Assembly: GCA_016748015.1 (NCBI GenBank)
Contig: JAAOMT010000284.1
Coordinates: 1,209 to 48,989 of the forward strand
Direction of reading: 5' to 3'
Length of the DNA: 47,781 nt
Source: Geosiphon pyriformis
Taxonomy: Eukaryota > Glomeromycota > Glomeromycetes > Archaeosporales > Geosiphonaceae
Of the stretch, positions 1 to 9,678 are shown one piece after another. The position numbers were made by a program, and so were the translations under genes. Within the stretch, counting starts at the first letter, position 1; each line of letters opens with the position of its first letter. Below the pieces are notes generated by a model. The model was given only the letters and a program-made list of their open reading frames with translations. It was not told the DNA's origin and searched no databases.

Positions 1-1479
1 CCTACAATCTCGTTTCCAATGTCCTGGGATTCCACAATAGTGGCAATTCTGGGGTTGACCAATGGGTGCTGATGAGAAGTTTCCTTGGTTCCGTCGTTGG
101 GGTGGTTGATATCTTTGCGGTTGTTGCTGCGGTTGTTGTTGATTGGTGAAGTAGTTTTCAACTTTCTTGGTAAGCTGGTCAATTTTCTCTTCAGCTGCTG
201 AGCTGGTTTCACCAATGGCAAGGTTAACAAGCTTTGTGCGGTTAGCTTCTTCCATAGCCATTTCGTAATTTTTCGCATGGCGAATGGCAGTAGCTAAATC
301 TTCTGGGTTGTGTGGGCGAACTTTCTTGATCAGTTTGTCCTTTAGTCCAGCAATAAATTGATCCAAAATCTGAGCGTTGGAGTAATATTCATCAGTTTCC
401 AATTGGCGAATTCTTCTGAGTAGTTTGTTGAACTTTCCAAGGTAGGTCATGACTAATTCTGATGGATCTTGCTTAATGTTTCGGAATCGGTTTCGGAGTG
501 TGATAGAGGTGTTGTTGTCGGTGAACTGTTGAAGAAAAGCATCTTTGAATGCTTGCCAGTTTTCAAATGGTCCTTCCAAATTTTTGAACCATTCTCCGGC
601 CGTTCCTTGGAGAAAGTAAGGAATTGCTTTGAGCATTCTGGCTGCATTCCATCCATTCGCATCTCCTGCTTTCGAAACTTTGTCAAGCCATTCTTGAGGA
701 CTGGTATCGCTATCTTCACCAGTAAATTCGGGAATTTTTGCAATATAAGCGGTTGCCATTTCTTCGTTTTCAAGGTCTTCTGGTTCTTCCTGTTCTGATT
801 CAGTTCTTTCGCTTTCTAGGTTCTCAGAATGATTACTTTGATTCTCTTGTAAGTAATCAAGAAGGTTGGTGCTAGTTGATATTGGTTCCTGCTGTTGAGT
901 AGGATTCTTTGGTGACTGAAAATCTTCTATTCTTGAGAACCGGACAAGTGGTGAATCTGGTGTCTGTGGTTGAGCAAGTGAAGCAGGAAATGGTGTAAGG
1001 GATAGTGGTAGTTTGATATTGGTTCTTTGCTCTGGTGTTTGTAGATGTTTGGCAGTTATCTTTGGAGTTTTTGGAGTATTGGGGGTGGTGCTGAAAAGTT
1101 GTTTCTGTTTCTGTTTGCCTTTATTGCTTGTTTCTGTCTCTGATTCGAAACCTAGAGAAAATTGTTGTGGGACTGGGTATTTTTCTTCACAGTATTGGAT
1201 GATATTGAAATCAAGTTCTTGAAAGTAGGTGGCAATTGTTTTACTGTTGAGCTCCTCAGTATTTAGACGAGAATAGTGTAGTAAGTTGTTGTAGAGATTG
1301 CTTTTGACTTCAGTAATGTTGTAGTCTCCAAATAGGTAGTTGTTGAATCGGTTTTCGATGTATTGGTATAATGATTTCTTAAATGCCTCAATTCCGTCTT
1401 GGATGTTGAATCTTTGCTTGCAGTGAGTGTAAATCAACTGGTAGTACTCTAGAGTTGTTATGTCTGAAGCAGACGCCAC
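1..1479 (-). CDS. Gag portion of element A gag-pol, intact, partial at window edge
   Basis: Gag forms the particle that packages element RNA. I translated this stretch by hand and found 493 codons with no stop. Order: an N-terminal helical-looking domain (about residues 1-120) with conserved Tyr/Asn/Leu positions; a Ser/Thr/Pro/Glu-rich linker (about 130-240); a capsid-like domain starting at an internal MATAYIAKIPEF (about residue 244) and including PQEWLDKV and ITLRNRFRNIKQ; a Gln/Pro-rich basic tail; and a CCHC knuckle (CHYCGIPGHWKRDC) at the window edge. The first possible start is a GTG at 1479; there is no in-frame ATG between the upstream TGA in the LTR and the capsid-domain ATG. Copies in B and D match it closely but are broken. 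This is the best template for the family's gag. Confidence 0.9.
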   Translation of the reverse strand, partial: MASASDITTLEYYQLIYTHCKQRFNIQDGIEAFKKSLYQYIENRFNNYLFGDYNITEVKSNLYNNLLHYSRLNTEELNSKTIATYFQELDFNIIQYCEEKYPVPQQFSLGFESETETSNKGKQKQKQLFSTTPNTPKTPKITAKHLQTPEQRTNIKLPLSLTPFPASLAQPQTPDSPLVRFSRIEDFQSPKNPTQQQEPISTSTNLLDYLQENQSNHSENLESERTESEQEEPEDLENEEMATAYIAKIPEFTGEDSDTSPQEWLDKVSKAGDANGWNAARMLKAIPYFLQGTAGEWFKNLEGPFENWQAFKDAFLQQFTDNNTSITLRNRFRNIKQDPSELVMTYLGKFNKLLRRIRQLETDEYYSNAQILDQFIAGLKDKLIKKVRPHNPEDLATAIRHAKNYEMAMEEANRTKLVNLAIGETSSAAEEKIDQLTKKVENYFTNQQQPQQQPQRYQPPQRRNQGNFSSAPIGQPQNCHYCGIPGHWKRDCR

Positions 1480-1506
1480 TTTGAAGTTGTTGTTGCTGTG
1501 TTGTTT

Positions 1507-1522
1507 CCGTGGGGGAGCACCA
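1507..1522 (-). other. Primer-binding site of element A
   Basis: On the minus strand the LTR ends GGTAACA, then two T, then TGGTGCTCCCCCACGG. TGG is the expected complement of a tRNA 3' CCA end. B (TGGTGCTCTCCCACAG) and D (TGGTGCTCTCTTACGG) have the same site. I cannot assign the tRNA. Confidence 0.7.
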
Positions 1523-1524
1523 AA

Positions 1525-2493
1525 TGTTACCGGAGGTTTTTGGTCTCTTTTCTTGAAGGTTTTGATGTTGTTTTGCTGTTTTATTCACGACTAGAGGAAG
1601 TAGTTGAACCTTCGATAACTGAATTTATCTTCAAATTATCTCCTTGATTTGAACCGCTGGGCTTATAAGTGGAATGGCCAATTCCGTGCCAGTTACTTTA
1701 TGTAGTTACGTTGTAGTAAACGTCAACTCTTTCCCAGGAATTGCTCGTCTGGAAGCTCACTAAAAATGTGTAGTTACTTTGCTGTGAAAGTCAACTCTTC
1801 TACAGGAATCTCGTCTGTAGGCTACCCAAATGATTATGATAAGAAAAGAAAGAGGAAAAATAACAGAAACGTAAAGAAATAGAATTTTGTCAAGGAAACG
1901 TTTTCTATCCAGGCCTGGAGTCACTAACAGATTACTGAAATTGGTAGCTAATCAATTTCAAAATGTTAGTTGTGTTGAGAGAATTTCAAGTGTAATAATC
2001 AAAGGATTTGGTTTTCGAATATTTAATTTTTATTTGAGATATGTAAAAAGTGATTTGTTCTAATTAAGATACCTAAAGTAAGATACTATGGTAAGATATT
2101 AGAAGATACATTTTCTTGAAGAGAGAAGCTCTTCTTTTATACAACTTGTTGTAGTACTAGTCTTTGAACTTGCATTTTTTCTCTTTTCTAGAATTTCGGT
2201 GAACTAAAGATACATTTCGGCGAACTACAAGTTATTTCGCTGAACTATGAATTATTTCGGCCAATTTTCATTAATTTCGGCGAATTTTGGCTATGTTATA
2301 TGGTTCAGGGTATTGTGTAAATTGATCATCTCAATTTCTATGGTCCAAATCGGGTTATTGATTAAATGATGATAATTGCTAATTTGATTAAATAATAAGT
2401 GAAATTCGAAATGATAATAATATATGCTAATTAATGATAGGAATTATAAAGGAAATTTCATGCTAATTAATAGCTAAAATTCTACTGGTAACA
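1525..2493 (-). repeat. 5' LTR of element A (969 bp)
   Basis: The ends are inverted: TGTTAC at 1525 and GTAACA at 2493. It aligns along its length with LTRs at 9679-10667, 34366-35337 and 43298-44269. In element orientation it has five 20-21-bp repeats (plus coordinates 2193-2290, core ATTTCGGCGAACTA) upstream of a TATAAAAG box (2134-2141), then a candidate AATAAA near 2029. No gene lies within it. More CG sites survive here than in the other three copies. Confidence 0.9.
2193..2290 (-). repeat. 20-bp tandem repeats in the A LTR upstream of TATA
   Basis: There are five units of 20-21 bp at 2193, 2214, 2234, 2254 and 2274, each beginning ATTTCGG or ATTTCGC. They lie about 50-150 bp upstream (element sense) of the TATA box. 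Related units occur in the B LTR (10335-10450) and D LTRs (35025-35130, 43955-44065) with most CG changed to TG or CA. Position suggests promoter or enhancer elements (inference). Confidence 0.75.
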
Positions 2494-2589
2494 ATGGGTT
2501 TTTAAGTTATTTTTGTTTTTTTTTTTTTGTTTTTTTTTTTTTGTGAGATTGTTTCTAAATTATAAGAAGATAACTATAATAAATTTAAA
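2494..2589. other. T-rich spacer after B pol
   Basis: Two long T runs (about 2518-2545) lie between A's LTR and the B pol stop. The start (ATGGGTTTTTAAG) aligns with ATGGGGTTTTTATT near 36085 in element D, locating the A insertion. No ORF and no polypurine tract are present. Confidence 0.7.
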
Positions 2590-4050
2590 TTAAGTGTTCA
2601 AGTTAGGAGGTTGTTCAATGACAACTATTGGTTCTAAATTCCAGGAAATATCTTCGGGATTGATTAAAGGGGAATGTGTGCCAATTTGTGGAATTAATGG
2701 TTCAGAATTGTTTCTGGAATTATAGTGTTTCAAAAGATTTCCATATGCAACTTTTGCTAGAATTTTGTCATTAAGTCTTAGCTTGTATGATCCGTTGCCT
2801 AGAATTTCATGGATAAAGAATGATCTATCCCATTTATTTTCAAATTTTCCACTCCATTGTTTTTCAGCTTTAGTTCTGTGTAAGAGAACTTTATTTCCAA
2901 CTTTAAATTTGTTGGTAATAGGTGGTAATTTGTTGTTATGTCTTTTTTTTTGTTAAGCTTGAGAATATTCAATATGAGTTGCTGCTATTTATTGTTTTTC
3001 TTCCAATGTGCTAAGCAGAGTGTAGATTTTTCATTGTAGTGTTTCCTGAAAATTGTTTTTATCAATTGGTTGTGCTGGATATGTTTCCACTGTGAAACTA
3101 ATTGGTAATATTGCTGTCCTTCCATAAGTTAAATCAAATGGTGTGTGTTTTGTGGTATCTTGTTTTAGTGTTCTATATGCTAGTAACACTAATAGAATAA
3201 AGATATTCCACTCTTGCTCAAAATTGGTTGAGACTTTGGCTAATAACTCACACAATGTTCTGTTAAAATGTTCCACAAGTCTGTTTGTTTGTGGATGGTA
3301 AGACAAAGACAGAGGTCTTTTGACATTGAATCGTTCACAAATTTTTTGTATCAGGTTGTTCACAAAGTGTGTTTCCTGATCGGATAAAAGTTCAATTGGA
3401 CATCTATGTCTATAAATGATGTCTTTATAGATGAAATTTGCTACTGATTTTGTATCTGCTTGTTGAATGGCTCTGGCTTCGGGCCATTTAGTAAGATAGT
3501 CTACAGCTACTGCAATATAATGGTTTCCTTAAGTGGTAATAGATAGTGGTCTGACTAAATTGATACCAACTCAGTCAAAGAGTTGTCCAACTTTGATTGG
3601 ATTTAATGGTTCAGTAGGACGTGTTCCTCCTCTTTTTTGACAACTATCACAAGATTTGACATATTTGTGAATGTTTTTTCTCATTCAAGGCCAAAAGTAG
3701 TATTTTAGTGTTCTTTGGGTGGTGCTGTCTTTTCCGGAGTGTGCTGATAAAAGATCTGAGTGCATGTTGTATAATATAGTTTCTTTTTCTTGTTCTTGTA
3801 TTAATCTGAGTGGTTTGTCTGGGTTTTTGAAATTTCAATGATAAATAATGTTGTTGTGTAGAAAATATTGTTTGGCTTGTTGTTGTAGTCAATGTTTTTT
3901 ATCTGGAGACCAATCTGTTGGGATTGTTAATGTTTCCAAATATTGTTTGAGATTGTTGTAGTTTTTCAAATTCATTGTTTGTTGGCTGTTTTGGTTGGTT
4001 AAGTTGAGTGTTGGTTTTTGTGTTTTCTAATCTTGTTTCATTCTGGAGAG
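2590..4050 (-). pseudogene. Element B integrase region (decayed)
   Basis: Integrase inserts element cDNA into the genome. In order on the minus strand: an HHCC zinc-binding region (YNMHSD..SAH..., CDSCQKR), the core with SDQETHF near 3380 and LVEHFNRTLCE near 3270, and a C-terminal DNA-binding part ending near 2600 with EPIVVIEQPPNLNT before a TAA. The first catalytic Asp region reads GINLV instead of GIDLV (D has Asp), a G-to-A type change. Several in-frame stops (for example near 3530 where D has Gln) make it inactive. The longest open piece is 3031-3363 (110 aa). Confidence 0.85.
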
Positions 4051-4119
4051 ACAGTCAACATTGGTGTGAAGTTTTTCTGGTTTGTGATGTACTATGTATC
4101 AATAGTTTGCTAGAAATCC

Positions 4120-5460
4120 TGTCCATCAGGTTTGTTTTGCATTCAGCTGAGTATTTTTGTTCTGAAGCCATTTGAGTCCAATATTATCAGTGATAATATT
4201 GAATTCCTTTGGCCAGAGATAAAGGTTGAAATGATATAGAGCCCAAATTACAGCTGCTGTTTTCAATTCAGTGGCAGGATAATTTTTTTCAGCTGGTTTT
4301 AATGTTCTACTAGCATAGACAATTACTTGCTCATTTCTATTGTCATCCAATTGTGATAGGATAGCACCAAAGACAGTATAAGAAGCATTTTTTGCTAATC
4401 AGAATTGGTTGCTGAAATCTGGGTAGGCGAGAATTAGAACTGTCGTTAGTTTTTCTTTGAGGATTTTAAATGCATTTTGGCATTCAGCAGTCCATTTGTA
4501 TTCGACGTTTTTGGTGGTAAGCTGGTTGAGAGGTTTTGCAATTTCTGAAAATCCTTTGATAAACTTTTGATAGTAGAAAGCTAACCCTATAAATCCTCTT
4601 AGTTCTGTAGTGTTTCGAGAAATTTTGAAATTTTTGACAGCACTGATTTTTCCAGAGTCCAGTTTGATTCTATTTTTACTAACAATATGACCAAAGAAAG
4701 CCAAGCTTGTTTTTCCAAAGTAGCATTTTTTGATGTTGAGTTTTAGTTCTGCTTTTTGTAATCATTGAAAAACTTCTCGCAGGTGTTTTAAGTGTAATTT
4801 GAACAATAGAGAATAAACATCAGTATCGTCAAGATAAATGACTATTGACTTCCAAAGAAGTTCTTGGTACACAACATCCATTAATCTCTGAAACATTGCT
4901 GGTGCATTGCATAATCCAAAAGGCATTACATTGAACTCGTAATTTTCGCCTTGGGTGGTGAATGCTGTTTTGGAGTGATCTTTGGGATCCATAGCAACTT
5001 GCCAGTAACCACTTTCTAAATCTAGTGTTGAAAAGTATTTGGATTTTTCAAGGGCATCTAACATGTCATCAATTCGGGGAAGGGAGTAGGCATCTCCCAT
5101 TATAATGCTGTTGAGTTGTCAATAGTTAACAAAAAATTGTATCTTTCCATTTTTCTTTTTAACTAGCATTACAGGTAAAGCCCAAGGACTCATGAAGGGT
5201 TGGATGAGCCTGTTGTTAAGCATTCATTGTATCTCTTCTTGGATAAATTGGTGGCTTTCTGGAGCAACTTGATATGCTTGTTGTCTTCTTGGTTTGGCAT
5301 CTCCTGTATAAATTTGGTGTTGGACCAAATTGGTTCTTTCTAAGTCATTGTTGTTTTCAGCAAAGATATTGGTAAATTCTGCAATTAGCTCTTTGAGCTG
5401 GCTCCATTGTTGTGGTTCAAGTTGTCCCATGTTGATTCGAAATAATTTTTCCATAATAAC
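4120..5460 (-). pseudogene. Element B reverse transcriptase and RNase H (decayed)
   Basis: The domains read 5'-3' on the minus strand. RT: GDAYSLPRIDDMLDAL, FSTLDLESGYWQV, FNVMPFGLCNAPAMFQ, and the active site IYLDDTDVY near 4830. Then HIVSKNRIK, GFIGLAFYYQKFIKG and EYKWTAECQNAFKIL lead into an RNase H with VYASRTLKPAEKNYPATELK and ITDNIGLKWL. The YLDD pair is intact, but stops and a degraded N-terminal motif break it (open pieces at 5224-5454, 4762-5100, 4399-4704 and 4126-4350, all in one frame). The family is Ty3/gypsy-like on the basis of FGLCNAPA...YLDD. Confidence 0.87.
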
Positions 5461-5637
5461 ATGGTAGTTTTCAGAGCTAGGGTTTGGGTTGATTTTTGGT
5501 AGTGAATGTCCAATGATTTCCGAGAAATTGGGAACTGTTTGTGGTAATTCTTGTTGAAATATATTACTGTGAATAACTCCAATTTCTAAATTATTTAATA
5601 AAACTATGGGGTAATTGTTGGGATTGTAAAAAGTAAC

Positions 5638-6864
5638 TCAAACTTTCTTTGTTCCTTCTGGAATATAAATGTTTGGGATCGAAATATTATGTTCCAAGCA
5701 GACTTGTTTATTGGATTCAAAAATTTGTTGTGTGGTTGTTGGCTTTGGGCAGGTGTAGATTTCCAGATGTTCTCCAAAGAGTGAGATGGTAATTGGTTGT
5801 GGAAGTCTGAGAATCTGGTGGGATTTGTTCTGTGTGTTAAGAGCTATATTAACTGGAACTGTGAATTGTCTAGTTGAACCAAAACCTTGGGTTCCTCTAT
5901 CACTTTTTCCTAATTGTTCTCTTTGATTGACTAGTTGCAAACCCGAAATGTTGATTAGGGGTAGGTAAATAGCTTGGGCAATTTTTTCAGCATGTTCAAT
6001 CTTGAATGATTTGTCAGTTTCATTTTGAAGCATTACTGTAATGTCTCCAGTATATCCAGCATCAATTATTCCTCCTCTGACATTGATTCCTTTGCTTGCC
6101 AGAGAGGACCGGGAGGCAATTTGAACCATTGCTCCTGGCAAGATTTTGAGTGCAATTTTGAGGTTGATTTTTGTGAGAGATTTGGGTTTGAGAACAAGAG
6201 TATTCTTGTCTGGATATCTTAGGTCATATCCAGCATTAATTTCGTGTGCTTTTTTGGGTTTTATTCCTTGTCTGTTGTTGTTGAAGTATTTGAGTTGTAA
6301 GACAGACTGATTTTTGATAAGGTAGATGGGTGTTGTTTTAATTTCTTCTGTTGCTTTAGGTTCTCCAAATTCAATTTCGTTCTCATCATTTTCACTGGAC
6401 AGGGGAATGTTAATAGCATAGTATTCAGGGCACCATTGCTCATCGCAGGGCATTATGCATTCTTCACACAATTTAACATTCATTTGCTCTAGCCATTGAG
6501 CTTGAGCTTCTTTGGTCGGGTAAGTGTGACTGGCAATTTGGTGATATACTTCTACTTCATCTTCATAGTTGTATCCAGCGATTTCAAAGATGTATGCAAT
6601 GTATTCTGATTCTTTCATTTGACAAACATTTTTTTGAGTGGTTCCGCTGATTAAAGCCATTGCTAAGTTAAAAATCATTTCGGCATCATGAGGATAATGG
6701 TACAGTTTGTTGAGAGCACTGTTGTATGCTGCATTAAAGGGTGTTTCTCTTTTTACTTTTTCTGAAATTGATAAAGCATATTGGCAAGTCTGATCGCAGA
6801 CTCCTCTTCTCATTGCTACATCAATCCAATTGCATTCTTTCAATAGCATATTTCCACAAGTCAA
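5638..6864 (-). CDS. Element B Cys-rich domain plus dUTPase (open segment of gag-pol)
   Basis: A 408-codon open stretch inside the polyprotein frame; the Met at 6864 is internal, not a true start. Residues 1-150 carry the end of a Cys-rich domain (TCGNML, CDQTC, LCEECIMPCDEQWCPEC). Residues about 205-335 are a trimeric-type dUTPase with all five motifs: AGYDLRYP, ASRSSLASKGI, GGIIDAGYTGDITVML, AEKIAQAI, and RGTQGFGST near 5890. dUTPase hydrolyses dUTP to dUMP and would limit uracil incorporation during reverse transcription (established enzyme role; use by this element is inferred). This part has no stop while flanking parts do. Confidence 0.88.
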   Translation of the reverse strand: MTCGNMLLKECNWIDVAMRRGVCDQTCQYALSISEKVKRETPFNAAYNSALNKLYHYPHDAEMIFNLAMALISGTTQKNVCQMKESEYIAYIFEIAGYNYEDEVEVYHQIASHTYPTKEAQAQWLEQMNVKLCEECIMPCDEQWCPEYYAINIPLSSENDENEIEFGEPKATEEIKTTPIYLIKNQSVLQLKYFNNNRQGIKPKKAHEINAGYDLRYPDKNTLVLKPKSLTKINLKIALKILPGAMVQIASRSSLASKGINVRGGIIDAGYTGDITVMLQNETDKSFKIEHAEKIAQAIYLPLINISGLQLVNQREQLGKSDRGTQGFGSTRQFTVPVNIALNTQNKSHQILRLPQPITISLFGEHLEIYTCPKPTTTQQIFESNKQVCLEHNISIPNIYIPEGTKKV

Positions 6865-7360
6865 ACAAGAAGTGTTGTCCTATTTTCTGCTTCTTTTTAT
6901 TAGATAGCCCCATCATTCTCTATGGCAAGCCTTGCAGTAATAACAAGTATGATTTTCATATTCTTCTTCAGGTGAAATGCAGGCTTCCATTGAGGAGAGT
7001 TTCTTGTGGCAGTCCTTGCATTTGAGTGGAATGTAGGGGCATTGTTTTTATGGTTCTGGTTTTGAATAGGGGACATTCCATCCGATTGTTACTGGTTCTT
7101 TTGTTTCAAGAGAATCATTTGTTGAAAAGTATTGTTGTTCAGTTTCATCAGCCCAATTGGAGATTGATCCAAGTGCCATAAACGTTTCAATGATGGGTTT
7201 TTTCTCTTCTGGTTTGAATTCAAAAGCTGGGGCTTTTTCAGAGCGTTTGTTGAATGTACCACAAGTAGTGGGTACTCGGGTATATTGTCTTTGATAGGAG
7301 AGTTGTAATTCTTGAGTTTTTCAGTCTAATTTTGCATTGGCTTTTTGGAGCCAATTATTT
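6865..7360 (-). pseudogene. Element B Cys-rich domain, N-terminal half
   Basis: Between protease and the open dUTPase segment the frame reads a conserved acidic/aromatic linker (SNWADETEQQYF near 7150, then GWNVPYSKPEP) followed by CPYIPLKCKDCHKKLSSMEAC and CYYCKACHRE. Stops near 7050, 6905 and 6880 break it. Equivalent stretches are present in D (about 40560-40760) and F (about 18720-18950). The cysteine spacing suggests several zinc sites. I do not recognise the fold. Confidence 0.7.
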
Positions 7361-7371
7361 CCAACAAGGGC

Positions 7372-7905
7372 TTAATACTGAGGTGCATCTATTACAAGAA
7401 CTTTGACTGGAATGGTGATTTCATCCAGAGTAAATGAAAAATTGTCAATTTTTCTTACTGGGTTCATTTTTATGCTATTGGCAGTAATGATTACTGTTTG
7501 AGCTGGTTGGTCGACATTTCTCTTCAACTGTTGCATTAACTGGTAAGTGATAATGCTTCTGGTAGATCCACTGTCTAGGATCAAGCGAATTGTCTTTCTT
7601 TCAACTTCTGCTTTAGTGTACATAGCTATGATTGCTTTTTGTTTGTTGGCGGCTATATTGCTAAGCAGGAATGGTGACTCATTTGCTTTGAACTCAAAAG
7701 GAAATATATCTGAAAGGTTGGCATTTTCAGTAATTCTGGCTGGTGGAATTGTGGTAGGAGTATAGGAAAGGTTTTGTTGTTGTACTGCAGCTCTACCTTC
7801 TGAGAGTGCAGTATGGTGAAAATCCTGTTCTTCTGGCATTGTTAGATAACTGGGTTGAGTGTGATAGTGGTTGGATCTTGGTTGAGTGGAATTTTGGGGA
7901 ACCAA
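7372..7905 (-). pseudogene. Element B aspartic protease
   Basis: Retropepsin-like domain, used to cut the polyprotein. The active-site stretch LILDSGSTRSIITYQL near 7570 keeps the D-S-G triad. A hydrophobic segment ending VKVLVIDAPQY precedes a stop at 7372, where D reads on through QALVGNDWL, so a single CAG/CAA-to-TAG/TAA change ends the open piece. The first ~90 residues are linker with a conserved DIFPFEF motif. In frame with gag and pol. Confidence 0.82.
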
Positions 7906-9633
7906 TTGGTTATTTGAACTGATTCTGTTGTTGTTTACTTGGTATTGGTTTTGTGGTGTGAATTGATTTTGTGTAATCAGTCTTCAAGCAGGTACTTGAT
8001 AATGTTGTGTGGGTGGTTGTTGGTATTGCTGTTGGATTGGCTGTGGAGCAGGCTGATAATAGTTATTTTGGTATTAGGGTCTTGGTGGATAGTAAGCTGG
8101 TAGTGGTGGTTGATAATAAGATTGCTGTGGTAGAGGGTAATATTGATTACTCCTATTTTGTTGGTCTTGTTGTAGCTTTCTGCAATCTCTTTTTCAGTGG
8201 CCAGAGATTCTACAGTAATGGCAATTCTGAGGCTGGTTATTAGAAAGTGGTGTAAAGTTATTTTGATTTCGTCTTTGGGGTGGTTGATATTTTTGGGGTT
8301 GCTGTTGTTGTTGATTAGTGAAATAGTTTTCAACCTTCTTTGTGAGTTGGTCAATTTTTTTCTCAGCTGCTGAGCTGGTTTTTTCAATTGCCAAATTTAC
8401 AAGTTTTGTGCAATTGGCCTCTTCCATGGCCATTTCATATCTTTTTGCATGCTGTATGGCAGAGTTTAAATCTTCTGGCACATGTGGGCAAACCTTTTTA
8501 ATTAGTTTATTTTTTAGACTAGCAATAAATTGATCCAAGATTTAAGCATCAGAATAATAATCATTTGTTTCGAGTTGGTAAATTTGTCTGAGAAGTTTGT
8601 TGAATTTCCCAATATAAGTCATAACAGATTCGGAGGATTCTTATTTAATATTGTGAAACCGATTTCGAAAGGTGATGGAGGTATTATTGTCAGTGAACTG
8701 TTCAAAGAAGGCTGCTTTAAAAACATCCCAATTATTGAATAGAGTGGCCAAGTTTTCAAACCATTCTCCTGCTGTTTCTTTAAAAAAGTAGAGAATTGTT
8801 CTTAACATTCTGGCAGCATTCTATCCATTTGCATCTTCAGCTTTAGTAACTTGGTCAAGCCATTCTTGAGGACTGGTCTTAATGTCTTCTCTATTAAATT
8901 CAGGGATTTTTGTAATGTATGCTGTCATTTCATTTTCTTTAGTTATTTCAGAGTCATTTTCTTTGTTTGCTGCTGTCTCAGAGTGTTCATTTTGATTTTC
9001 AGCTAGAAAATCAAGAAAATTGGAACTAGTTTGAAAAGGTTCTTGCTGTCTAGTGGGACTTCTGAGTGATGTAAAATCTTCTGGTCTTGCAAATTGATTC
9101 AAGGGTGAATTAGGTGTTTGTGTTTGTACAAGTAAAGCTGGAAAAGGTGTGATAGTGAGTGGAAGTTTTGAACTGGTTCTTTGTTCAGGTGTTTGTAAGT
9201 GTTTGGCAGTTGTTTTTGGTAGTATTGGGGTATTTGGGGTGGTTTTTGAGTATTGCTTCAATTTTTGTTTGTCTTTGTTGCTTGTTTCTGTCTCTAATTC
9301 AAAATCAATGGAGTATTGAGACTGCACTAGATATGTTTTTTCACAGTACTTGATAATGTTAAAATTTAGTTCTTGAAAGTAAGTGGCAAGTGTTTTACTG
9401 TTAAGGTCTTCAGTTTTCAACTGTGAATAGTGTGCTAAATTGTTGTAAAAATTGCTTCTAACTTCTGAAATATTGTAATTTCTAAAAAAATAATTGTTGA
9501 TACAGTTTTCAATGTATTGGTATACTGATTTCTTGACAACTTCAATTCCATCTGAAATGTTGAATCTTTGCTTGCAGTGGGTGTAAATTGATTGGTAATA
9601 CTTTAGAGTTGTTGCGTCTAGTGTGGTCGCCAC
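7906..9633 (-). pseudogene. Element B gag (decayed by stops)
   Basis: Homologous to A gag along its length. The 270-codon N-terminal piece (8821-9633) begins at a GTG exactly where A has GTG, runs through the N-domain and acidic linker to the capsid-domain MTAYITKIPEF, and stops where A has Trp (GWNAAR), a TGG-to-TAG change. The rest continues in the same frame (open piece 8194-8538). In the zinc knuckle CHYCRISGH*KRDC the Trp codon is TGA. A Pro/Gln/Tyr-rich linker (7970-8190) leads to protease. No frameshift was seen. Confidence 0.85.
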
Positions 9634-9660
9634 TTTGAAATCGTTTTTGCTGTGTTGTTT

Positions 9661-9676
9661 CTGTGGGAGAGCACCA
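9661..9676 (-). other. Primer-binding site of element B
   Basis: Minus-strand TGGTGCTCTCCCACAG, two bases inside the LTR end. Same register and core as A and D. Confidence 0.68.
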
Positions 9677-9678
9677 AA

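Larger units (their letters stand above)
1..2493 (-). mobile_element. Element A: Ty3/gypsy-like LTR retrotransposon, 5' part only
   Basis: The element is read on the minus strand: 5' LTR (1525-2493), primer-binding site (1507-1522), then gag running off the left edge. It is the innermost insertion of the left nest. Its LTR abuts B sequence at 2494, which corresponds to the middle of the integrase-ORF3 spacer of the related element D (about 36085), so A interrupted B there. The flanking ATGG at 2494-2497 is the expected right copy of a 4-bp target duplication; the left copy lies outside the window. A keeps many CG dinucleotides that B and D have lost, consistent with being youngest. Pol, ORF3 and the 3' LTR lie beyond the window. 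Confidence 0.88.

Noticed and set aside
453-773. 106-codon minus-strand frame and the plus-strand frame 469-798
   Set aside because: Both are shadows of A gag, which reads without a stop in another minus-strand frame with capsid and knuckle motifs.
1525-2493. Tandem element model, with A and B sharing one LTR
   Set aside because: B lacks ORF3 and a polypurine tract at 2494; the junction matches the middle of D's post-integrase spacer, so A is nested in B instead.
6741-7025. 94-codon plus-strand frame in B
   Set aside because: Antisense to the Cys-rich domain, whose cysteines are conserved in D and F.
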